Assembly: GCA_964432885.1 (NCBI GenBank)
Contig: CAYSPG010000010.1
Span: 1 to 64,000 of the forward strand
Direction of reading: 5' to 3'
Source: CAYSPG01 sp964432885
Lineage (GTDB): Bacteria > Bacteroidota > Bacteroidia > AKYH767-A > OLB10
DNA length: 64,000 nucleotides
The stretch's first letter is position 1. Each line of letters starts with the position of its first letter. Shown piece after piece: positions 53,102-61,099 of this stretch. The position numbers were made by a program, and so were the translations under genes. Under the pieces are notes generated by a model. It saw only the letters and a list, made by a program, of their open reading frames with translations. It did no database searches and was not told where the DNA came from.

Positions 53102-56100
53102 ATGCAGAAAACATTGACTGTAAAAACCACATTTTGTGCGGTTGTAATGTTTTTAATTTTGGCGATAAATGCCAATGCAACCATTGTGTACTCTACCGCT
53201 TCAGGTAATTGGAATTCGGGTGCCATTTGGTCAACACTTTCCGAACCCGATCCTGGCGACAGTGTAGTTATAAATGGCCATACAGTAACCGTTAATACAA
53301 ATACAAATATCATTGGCACCCTAACCATACAGGTTAATGCAACCAATGGAAAAGTTGTTGTAAGTAACCTTGCCACTGCTTCGTTAAATATTAGCTACGA
53401 CATCATTGTTAACCCCAATTGCTCTTTAGAAAATAACGGTAAAATTGATTTGTTTTTTCCTGCTCCTTTTGTTCTTGGTGCCAATGCCACTTACATACAT
53501 AACCCCCGTGCAAATACATTGTCTGATGAAAGCATGTTTGAGCTTGGAGCCGAAAATTTTGACCCAACCAGCAATTTAATAGTTTTAAAATGGGCCAGTT
53601 TATCATTTGCATTGGGTCAGGCAAACAGGTTAAACGGTAACATAGGCAACCTTGAAACAAGTGTTGCAGGAGTTTGGGAAATGAACGGAACACTTGCACC
53701 AAACAGGGTTAAAGGATACTTAAAAGTTCATGCCGGCACCCTGCACATGGATGACGGTACCGGACTTTCCACCTCGCTTCAGTTACAGGATGTTACCATT
53801 GATGGTACCGGAGCTATAGTTTTTCAGGATGGAGGAAATCGTAATTTTACTTTTACATGCAATAATTTTACTGATATAAGCACCAACAATGCACAACCCA
53901 CGGGCTTCATGGCATTGCTGCAAAACTCAGGCTTTGGCAAACTTAAATGGATAGCAAATGGCAACGTTGTCTTAAATCATGAGTTTATTGGAATTAACGG
54001 AACCGCTTCCGAAAACATGTGGGCCGATACCATAATCATAAACGGAAACCTTACTATCGGTGGAGCCGGATTTACCGGCAATTGTATTTTTCACAAACAG
54101 GTTAACTGCGCACTATACATGAATGTAGCAGGCACCACTTCTATTTTAGGCAACCCCGGCTATGTACGCTTTGTCGATAGCGGAAATGGATACGTAAACT
54201 TTAATACAGCCAACCTTGTAATTTCAGGCGGAGCAAAAAATACATTTCTTGGCGGAAACGAAGTACTTGATGGCTTTGGCAACCCTGCATTTCCACTTCC
54301 AAGTGCTACTGCTACAGTTAATGTTACCAATGATATTACTATTAACGGTGCCAGTGTAACCCATGTAATGCTTGCACCTACTAATGTTCAAAAAACAAGG
54401 GTTAATGTAGGTGGTAATTTTAGCACCAGCATCTTCTCTGCCGATTTTCGTGCCGCTAAATCCATTGGGCCTGTGTCGGTTATTGTTGGCAATAATTTAT
54501 CAATGACTGGAGGTTATTTTGATGCTCAAAACAACAGCTCTTCTAATGCTGTTGATTCAGTTATTGTGGGGGGTGATTTTTTGTATAACTCCGCATTTGC
54601 CGCCAATTATTTTAGAGCAAATACCGGTGCCGGTAGCACTGTCTTTCGCACTACCGGTAACTTCACAATCACCACTTCCGGAACTGGTGTTAACGAAGGC
54701 GTTTGCGGAAATTTTCAGGGCAATGGCAATTTACAGTTTTATGTTGGGGGCAACTTTACTCTTACTGCAGGTTCTTTCAGAGGAATTAAAGATGGAGATG
54801 GCAACTTGGATTTTACTGTGGTTGGAACCTTTTCTCAGGCTGCTGGTATCTTCAGGGCCATATATAATCAGATTTCAGGAACTTCGGGCGCCAGCACCTT
54901 AAATATTGGCACATTAAACTTTAACGGGGGATTATGGTCGCAATTTTATGCCAGCAACAGTGTGGCCGTTGCCACCGTGTGCAATATTGTAAACAACCTC
55001 TCAATAAACTTTGCCAATGTTTCCGACCAGTTTACATTTAACACCATGGCACTTGTTGGTTCCAATAACAACCAGGCACGCCTAAACCTTAACGTAGGAG
55101 GTAACATGACCTTTGGTGGTACAAACGGAACTTTTTTCAGCAGCCTTGGCTTTGGCCCCGATTCTATTAATGTTACCGGAAACATGAGTTTTAATGGCGG
55201 CAACAATAGCTTCAATGCAACACATTATTCCATTTACCCCAACTTCCATCCTGTGGTTATTTCTGTTGGTGGTGATATGAATGTATCCAATGGTGACAAT
55301 TATTTATCAGCTTACGTGGGTCAACTTACAGTAACCATCAATGGCAACTTAACCGTATCAGGTGGCTCACTTACCTTTAAAGGCGATGGTTTTGGCGATG
55401 CGTTAATTAATATTTTAGGCGGCTACGACCAAACAAATGGAAACGTTTACCTTTATAACAACACACTGTTCCCTAACCTCTACGATATTATTGTAAACAT
55501 TAATTCAAATGATGACCCTACCGGCAACTTTAGCCATACGGGTGGAAGTATTGTGCTTGATAACAACGCCAACTCCCAGCACTTGCGCGAATTAAATATA
55601 AAAAGCCCTACCTATACGCTTGGGGGTAATGGCTTAATTTATAGAGCCAATGCCGGGGTGTCTGTCGAGTTTGGTACCATAAATTTTAACCGTACAGGCA
55701 CCACTTTATTTTCGCGTACCTCAAATACCCATATGATTCAGCAGGTTAAGCAAAAGGTATTTGGACTCACAACATTGGATGTAATAAGCGGCAATGTTCA
55801 AATTGCTTCGCATAACAATACAGGCATCCCGTTTTTTGAAACCACTGCAGGTGCTGTTGTTACCTTGCGCTTAAACAGCCAGATTTATTCCAACTCATCA
55901 TACCCCAATTCCTATGTATATATTATTAGCGGCTCACGCCTGCGCACCCAAAGCATTTACGGCCTTTATGATGGCACCGTAAACGCTGCATTTAGCAGCG
56001 CGGGCAACCTTACCTATGTATTGGGAGCCTCCAGTACAGTTGAGTACTTTGGTAACGACAACCAAATTATTACAGGAATAGGAATTGGAACTGCAACCTC

Positions 56101-57391
56101 AGGAAATCAAAAATACGGCAATCTCGAAATTAATTTCACAGGAACTCCATACGTTGAATTTGTTTCCCCAATTAGTATCGGAACTGTAAACGTGCGTAAT
56201 AATTTAATTTTAACCAATGGTGAGTTAAATCTAGACAGCGATCATAATCCGGTAAACAGCGGTGGTCGTATTTTAAGATTAGATAATGGTGCGCCTACTG
56301 CAATTTCCAGAACCAATGGATACATTAGGGCCGAAATAAATGATGCATCCGGAATGTTAAAGTGGATGGTGGGAGCCAGCACCGCATTACACACGGTTCC
56401 ATTTGGATATTATACTGGAACTACCTTTTATTTAATTCCCGTTAACTATACCGGCCTTGGTGGAAGTTCTGGCGAAGTTTCCTTTTCCACCTTTCATACA
56501 ACTGCTGCTAACTTACCTTACCCCCCGGCTGTCGGCCATGTTAATTCGGCTGCAACAGGGCTCGACAATTCTGCAAACTGTGTTGACAGGTTTTGGTATA
56601 TCAATCGTACAGGCACTATCACTTCCTTTAACCTTTCGTTTACTTTACCCGGCACCACCGAAAATCCTGCCTCCGCATTCACCCAGTTACGTGCACAACA
56701 CTATAATTATGGCAATGGTGGCTGGGATAGCCCGTTTCAGGGTTCGCAGGTTTGGACTGCCGGTACCTTTAATGTTAGTGTTACCAATGCCACCGATGTT
56801 AATGACTGGTGGACTATGGTTAATCAAACTACTCCGCTGCCGGTTAGTTTGTTAAATTTTTCGGCCGAATGTTATAAGAAAAACCAATTGCTTAAATGGA
56901 GCACAGCCGCTGAGGTTAACAACAACTTCTTTACACTCGAAAAAAGCAACGATGGCAAAGAGTATTCAGTGTTAACTACATTAAAAGGCATGGGCACCAC
57001 CAACCAAATTACCAATTACGAATTTACCGATGACAACTCAAATTCTCCCTTAGCATATTACCGTTTATCACAAACCGATTTTGACGGACAATCAAAAACG
57101 TTTAACCCCATTGCTTCACATGGTTGCAATGCATCCAATGTACTCACTATTATCTCAACCCATGCTGACGAAAGCAATGTAAAGGCTGTGGTAAACGCTC
57201 CGGCTGATGGTGCTTATTCGCTCAAATTAATAAACATTGCCGGTAAACTTGTTTACAGCGGACAGGTTAATTTATTCAGCGGCATCAATACCCTGCCCAT
57301 TTCTTCCTCATCCTTGTCAAACGGTATTTACATGATAAATCTTGATAACGGAGTAAGTACCGTAAGTAAAAATGTGGTGGTAAACAGGTAA
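53102..57391 (+). CDS. Giant secreted T9SS protein with a repetitive beta-helix-like body
   Basis: This 1429-residue protein has a signal peptide (about 1-26, ending NANA). The mature part opens with the WNSGAIWSTLSEPDPGDSVV motif, common to a family of secreted proteins (plain Trp-rich opening, then VVINGHTVTVN). The body is made of many irregular ITINGNLTVSGGS/VGGNFTLTAGSF-type repeats, consistent with a long parallel beta-helix. Residues from about 1240 form a PVSLLNFSAECYKKNQLLKW fibronectin-like module, then a degenerate T9SS domain (GIYMINLDNG, KNVVVNR). The ligand is unknown. Confidence 0.85.
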   Translation: MQKTLTVKTTFCAVVMFLILAINANATIVYSTASGNWNSGAIWSTLSEPDPGDSVVINGHTVTVNTNTNIIGTLTIQVNATNGKVVVSNLATASLNISYDIIVNPNCSLENNGKIDLFFPAPFVLGANATYIHNPRANTLSDESMFELGAENFDPTSNLIVLKWASLSFALGQANRLNGNIGNLETSVAGVWEMNGTLAPNRVKGYLKVHAGTLHMDDGTGLSTSLQLQDVTIDGTGAIVFQDGGNRNFTFTCNNFTDISTNNAQPTGFMALLQNSGFGKLKWIANGNVVLNHEFIGINGTASENMWADTIIINGNLTIGGAGFTGNCIFHKQVNCALYMNVAGTTSILGNPGYVRFVDSGNGYVNFNTANLVISGGAKNTFLGGNEVLDGFGNPAFPLPSATATVNVTNDITINGASVTHVMLAPTNVQKTRVNVGGNFSTSIFSADFRAAKSIGPVSVIVGNNLSMTGGYFDAQNNSSSNAVDSVIVGGDFLYNSAFAANYFRANTGAGSTVFRTTGNFTITTSGTGVNEGVCGNFQGNGNLQFYVGGNFTLTAGSFRGIKDGDGNLDFTVVGTFSQAAGIFRAIYNQISGTSGASTLNIGTLNFNGGLWSQFYASNSVAVATVCNIVNNLSINFANVSDQFTFNTMALVGSNNNQARLNLNVGGNMTFGGTNGTFFSSLGFGPDSINVTGNMSFNGGNNSFNATHYSIYPNFHPVVISVGGDMNVSNGDNYLSAYVGQLTVTINGNLTVSGGSLTFKGDGFGDALINILGGYDQTNGNVYLYNNTLFPNLYDIIVNINSNDDPTGNFSHTGGSIVLDNNANSQHLRELNIKSPTYTLGGNGLIYRANAGVSVEFGTINFNRTGTTLFSRTSNTHMIQQVKQKVFGLTTLDVISGNVQIASHNNTGIPFFETTAGAVVTLRLNSQIYSNSSYPNSYVYIISGSRLRTQSIYGLYDGTVNAAFSSAGNLTYVLGASSTVEYFGNDNQIITGIGIGTATSGNQKYGNLEINFTGTPYVEFVSPISIGTVNVRNNLILTNGELNLDSDHNPVNSGGRILRLDNGAPTAISRTNGYIRAEINDASGMLKWMVGASTALHTVPFGYYTGTTFYLIPVNYTGLGGSSGEVSFSTFHTTAANLPYPPAVGHVNSAATGLDNSANCVDRFWYINRTGTITSFNLSFTLPGTTENPASAFTQLRAQHYNYGNGGWDSPFQGSQVWTAGTFNVSVTNATDVNDWWTMVNQTTPLPVSLLNFSAECYKKNQLLKWSTAAEVNNNFFTLEKSNDGKEYSVLTTLKGMGTTNQITNYEFTDDNSNSPLAYYRLSQTDFDGQSKTFNPIASHGCNASNVLTIISTHADESNVKAVVNAPADGAYSLKLINIAGKLVYSGQVNLFSGINTLPISSSSLSNGIYMINLDNGVSTVSKNVVVNR

Positions 57392-57416
57392 CAACATCAT
57401 ATTATTTTAAACATCA

Positions 57417-57446
57417 AAAAAAGCCGCATTTTCAAGCGGCTTTTTT
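57417..57446 (+). terminator. Rho-independent terminator
   Basis: AAAAAAGCCGC and GCGGCTTTTTT are perfect arms, 25 bp past the preceding stop codon. Confidence 0.92.
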
Positions 57447-57577
57447 GTTGCCCTTATCTTCTCCTTTTTTTATTTGCCAAGCCAACACCATTAAGTTAAT
57501 GAAGCTTAAATACAACCCAAGCTAATTCCGAAGGGATGAAATTATTGTAGAAAAAAATAACCCGTAACCCGTAATCG

Positions 57578-57593
57578 CGAGGCTCCAGCCTCG
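57578..57593. repeat. Palindrome CGAGGCTCCAGCCTCG
   Basis: Seven-bp perfect arms around CC. The core AGGCTCCAGCCTCG is followed within 40 bp by a degenerate AACTCCAGCCTCA, suggesting a decayed dispersed element. Confidence 0.6.
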
Positions 57594-57829
57594 TGATATC
57601 ATCCTATCCTCCACCAAGCACGTAACTCCAGCCTCATACCACCACTTTAATTGCCTCGAACTTTAGGGCGGAGTATAAATTTAACTTCCATGATATGTCA
57701 TCTTTTCGGGATTCCCTCAACTCACTCCCCCTTATTATACATCTCCCCAATAGCTGCTTACGGTTTACACAGTCCCATGTTCCACTCCCACAGTGCTTAT
57801 CAAAATAGGCAAAGCCATTAACTTGCTTT

Positions 57830-58016
57830 CCTCACAGTCCATATTGCCTGCCTCATATATCATATTGCCTTCCACAGCCTTTGGCATCACATCCACAAGC
57901 CTAATCATTTCTTCCACAACTATAAACGCAACTTGCACAATTTTAATCAATCCTTCCACAACTCTAATCACAACTTGCACAAGCCTTAAAATGGCAGCCA
58001 CAATCATAATTTTCTA
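57830..58016. repeat. Degenerate 21-nt tandem repeat (nine units)
   Basis: A CCACA-like anchor (CCTCA, CCACA or GCACA) recurs exactly every 21 nt at 57830, 57851, 57872, 57893, 57914, 57935, 57956, 57977 and 57998. Because 21 is a multiple of three, the minus strand stays open as an 80-codon frame (57765-58007) of heptads such as LVQVVIR, VVEGLIK, IVQVAFI, VVEEMIR and LVDVMPK. The plus strand is open too (57793-58017). Coding status is undecided. Confidence 0.8.
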
Positions 58017-58189
58017 ACCATTTTTGTAAGATTAAAGGTGCTTTTTGAAAAGTCTGATACCGGCTATTCCTCATATTCTCTCACACGTTCTTAATTTGCC
58101 ATCAAAACGGTTTGCCCATTCACCTTTTGTATGTATTTTTTTAAGTAAGAATATGATTTCTTTAGAATAACCTTTTTTAAAACACAACC

Positions 58190-58197
58190 TAATTTTG
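58190..58197 (+). promoter_or_regulatory. -7 promoter element for the gene at 58229
   Basis: TAATTTTG, 31 bp before the start codon, fits TAnnTTTG. No -33 TTG is evident. Confidence 0.4.
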
Positions 58198-58228
58198 CTT
58201 AATCATAACAGTATAAAAAACACATACT

Positions 58229-59215
58229 ATGAAAAACTTAAAGCGGTTATTACTACAACTCGAAATGATTAAAAGAGTATTGGCATGGATTTTTGAATCT
58301 CAGTGGAATGATCTTATTCTTTCCGTTCCGGCATTTAAAGCTGCTGCCGATGTGCTGCAGGCAAAGTCCGATGCAATTGATGTAAAAATTGCCAATTACC
58401 GCACGGTTATCAAAGGCATCGCTGTTCAAAAACGCGCTGCGCGAAAAAAACTTGCCGAGTCTTCTTACCAAATCATGTCATCCGTAAGGTCGTGGGCGCT
58501 AAAAAATAATAACTTCCAGCTTGCCGCATCTATGGATGTTACACTTTCCGGGTTAATGCACCTTCCGTACATCGCACTTATCCAAAAAATTACCGGTGCC
58601 ATTAGTACCGTTCAGCCTTTGGTGCCACAGCTCGCTACCTTTAATGTTACCCCCCAAAATTTTGAACTCTGGCAGCAGGATAATCTCGCTTTGGCCGACT
58701 TGCTCAATGGGCCAAAATCTGCAATTGAACAACGCAAAGCCCTTGGCAGCATTATTCAAGCAGATGTAAAAAACGCACTCGACTTTTTAAACAACCAGCT
58801 CACACCCCTGATGGCTAATTTCCTCTCCACTCCGTTGTTTTACATCACATTCTTTAATAACAAACGCATTGGCACCGGCAATGTACACCACACCCGCCTG
58901 CTCGCTAATGTAGTAAGCGAACTCCTTACTCCATATTTTGGTATAACCGTAACTATAAATGAATACACCGATCCTCAAACAGGCAAAGTATATAAAGCAG
59001 ATAAAGCCATTACCGATGCACAGGGAAATTGCGAGGTGTCTGCTTTCTTTCCCGGTTTTCGTACGGTTACTATCTCAGGGCCACAAATTCAAACCACCAC
59101 ATTTCCCGCCATAGATTTCAAAAGCGGAAAAGCAGTCATTTTTCAGTTTGTCGTTCAGCCCGCATTTAACCTGCCAGCTTCACAACCTCAGCAACCCCCA
59201 ATTGTAACAGCATAA
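58229..59215 (+). CDS. Unrecognised 328-residue helical protein
   Basis: I do not recognise this protein. Residues 1-210 are strongly helical, with heptad-like LKRLLLQLEMIKRVLAWIFE and a four-helix-bundle look. Residues 215-310 are beta-rich and resemble a CarboxypepD_reg-like sandwich (GITVTINEYTDPQTGKVYKA, TDAQGNCEVSAFFPGF). There is no signal peptide and no T9SS domain, although it lies among secreted giants. The C-terminal tail is Pro/Gln-rich. A pore or capsid-like assembly role cannot be judged. It is flanked by the minisatellite upstream and a 137-bp gap downstream. Confidence 0.75.
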   Translation: MKNLKRLLLQLEMIKRVLAWIFESQWNDLILSVPAFKAAADVLQAKSDAIDVKIANYRTVIKGIAVQKRAARKKLAESSYQIMSSVRSWALKNNNFQLAASMDVTLSGLMHLPYIALIQKITGAISTVQPLVPQLATFNVTPQNFELWQQDNLALADLLNGPKSAIEQRKALGSIIQADVKNALDFLNNQLTPLMANFLSTPLFYITFFNNKRIGTGNVHHTRLLANVVSELLTPYFGITVTINEYTDPQTGKVYKADKAITDAQGNCEVSAFFPGFRTVTISGPQIQTTTFPAIDFKSGKAVIFQFVVQPAFNLPASQPQQPPIVTA

Positions 59216-59451
59216 TTTCAAACTTCTTAATAGCAAAAGGCAGCCTGGTTATCCGGGAAGCCTTTGTTGTTTTCACACCCTTATGTTCTTTTATTTCTAA
59301 TCTTTTCTGCACACCTGTTCAAAAAAAATTTTGCATTTTTGCCAAATATTTTTTGTTTATTAATCTTTTCTTAATACATTTATCGCTTAAAGATTTATTG
59401 TTGCTTACCACATCTAACTTTTATTTTAAGATTAACCTCTGGTTTATTTTC

Positions 59452-61047
59452 ATGAGCAAAGTACTTAGCATTGGCAAATTGTTAGTTTTATTGTTTGCCA
59501 CCTCGTTGTTGCCATTAGTCATTTTTTGTTTCATGTCATTTTCCTCAATGGCTCAAATTCCTGCCTTTTCTGTTACTGTACATGATTCTGCTGCATCAAC
59601 CGGGTATTACTTTCTTTCAACAGATCAAACCCTCTTAATTCTTGATAAATGGGGCAGTGTTGTGTATTATCGTAATGGGGTTACCGGTACCGGTTTTACA
59701 TTGCAACCCAATGGCATGATGTCTTATTGGAATGTCAACAAATTCCGATTAATGGATAGCACTTTTACAGATATTGATTCGGTAAGAGTTAAAAACAACA
59801 TACCTGATGTACACGATTTTCAGATTTTACCAAACGGACACTATGCCCTGTTCGGCAAAAAATATGTACAAATGGATTTAAGCTCATATTTTTTTGATGG
59901 CCAATATGGAAGCCCCAATGCAACCGTAAGTTGCGGTGTCGTTCAAGAACAGGATGTAAATAAAAACGTTGTGTTCGAATGGCACACCGAAGATTATTTT
60001 TCCTTTGGTGATGTCGACTCCTTTTGGCTGCAGCAAGCCCCGGTTGTTGACTGGAATCATCCTAATACCATCGAAATGGACACCGATGGAAATTACATGG
60101 TATCACACCGGCATTTTAACGAAATAACAAAAATTAACCGGATCGATAGTTCCGTAATATGGAGGTTTGGCGGGAGTAAAAATCAATTTTCATTTGTAAA
60201 CTTCCCTGTACCTTTTTATGGCCAGCATGATATCAGGCGACTTCCTAACGGAAACGTTATGATTTTTGATAATGGTCAGTATAAAACATCACATGATGCC
60301 CGTTCTCTTGAATTTCAACTTGACGAGGTTAATAAAATTGCCACCCTTGTTTGGAGCTATACCTATGACTCAACCATGTACAGCCGATCTCAGGGAAATA
60401 CACAGCGACTCGACAACTTAAACACACTTATTAACTACGGTCCCTGCAATTTTGATACTGTTTGTTTTGTAGTGGTCGATAGCATCGGGTCAAAAATTTT
60501 CGAACTCAATGGCATTACATCCTATCGGGCATTTAACTTCCAATCTCTTCCTTGGCAGTTAAATCGCCCCCAAATCAATTGCTTCGACTCATTGGGAACT
60601 ACATATCTTGATGCCGGTTTGGGTTACGCTTCTTATAATTGGAATAATGGAATGACGTCCCAGGTAATTCCTATCAGTGCAAATCCCGACACTTTTTATG
60701 TCTTTGTTCCTTACGGCCAAAATGGCTTTATTAGCTCCGAAAAATTTATTGTATCCGATACCACCAATTTATGCGGCCCCCTGTCAGCTTCCTTTATTGA
60801 AGAAATTGGCAGAATTAATATTTATCCTAACCCTGCTTGCCAAACTGCAACACTTAATTTTCAAGTTTCAAAAATTTCAGATATTAACATTTCAATTTAC
60901 GATATTGCTGGAAAAAAAATCAGCGAAATTTCTGAAAGCGGAAAAAAAATTGGAAATCATTCAGTAATTGTAGATATTAGCAAACTCAATTCAGGGTTAT
61001 ACTTTCTAAAACTTAACAACACGGCTCTTAAATTCATAAAAAAATAA
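59452..61047 (+). CDS. Secreted aryl-sulfate sulfotransferase-like (ASST) protein with a T9SS domain
   Basis: I choose the ATG at 59452 (531 residues) because the 33 codons before it are low-complexity leader, and the shorter form gives a signal peptide (MSKVLSIGKLLVLLFATSLL to FSSMAQ). The body matches the arylsulfotransferase propeller family: FTLQPNGMMSYWNVNKF, VHDFQILPNGHYALF, WNHPNTIEMDTDGNYMVSHR, VIWRFGG and GQHDIRRLPNGNVMIFDNG. The histidines in VHDF, DWNHP, SHRH and GQHD line up with the family's active-site histidines. The C-terminus is a T9SS domain (INIYPNPACQTATLNFQ, GLYFLKLNN). The substrate is unknown. Confidence 0.8.
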   Translation: MSKVLSIGKLLVLLFATSLLPLVIFCFMSFSSMAQIPAFSVTVHDSAASTGYYFLSTDQTLLILDKWGSVVYYRNGVTGTGFTLQPNGMMSYWNVNKFRLMDSTFTDIDSVRVKNNIPDVHDFQILPNGHYALFGKKYVQMDLSSYFFDGQYGSPNATVSCGVVQEQDVNKNVVFEWHTEDYFSFGDVDSFWLQQAPVVDWNHPNTIEMDTDGNYMVSHRHFNEITKINRIDSSVIWRFGGSKNQFSFVNFPVPFYGQHDIRRLPNGNVMIFDNGQYKTSHDARSLEFQLDEVNKIATLVWSYTYDSTMYSRSQGNTQRLDNLNTLINYGPCNFDTVCFVVVDSIGSKIFELNGITSYRAFNFQSLPWQLNRPQINCFDSLGTTYLDAGLGYASYNWNNGMTSQVIPISANPDTFYVFVPYGQNGFISSEKFIVSDTTNLCGPLSASFIEEIGRINIYPNPACQTATLNFQVSKISDINISIYDIAGKKISEISESGKKIGNHSVIVDISKLNSGLYFLKLNNTALKFIKK

Positions 61048-61099
61048 TTTCAGCAAACAATTAAATAAACATATATCTAACAATCAAACACCTTTCAAA

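Larger units (their letters stand above)
57447..58228. other. 780-bp gene-poor interval with a palindrome and a minisatellite
   Basis: No recognised gene. It contains the CGAGGCTCCAGCCTCG palindrome (57578-57593), a second partial copy of ACTCCAGCCTC near 57625, and a 21-nt minisatellite (57830-58016). Positions 58018-58189 look like ordinary AT-rich intergenic DNA, and a -7-type element at 58190 serves the next gene. Confidence 0.65.

Noticed and set aside
57830..58016. CRISPR array
   Set aside because: The 21-nt units are contiguous and degenerate, with no conserved repeat separated by unique spacers and no cas genes in the window.
59353..59451. Longer N-terminus for the ASST-like protein
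   Set aside because: It is low-complexity and hydrophobic without a signal-peptide pattern; the ATG at 59452 yields a standard signal peptide.
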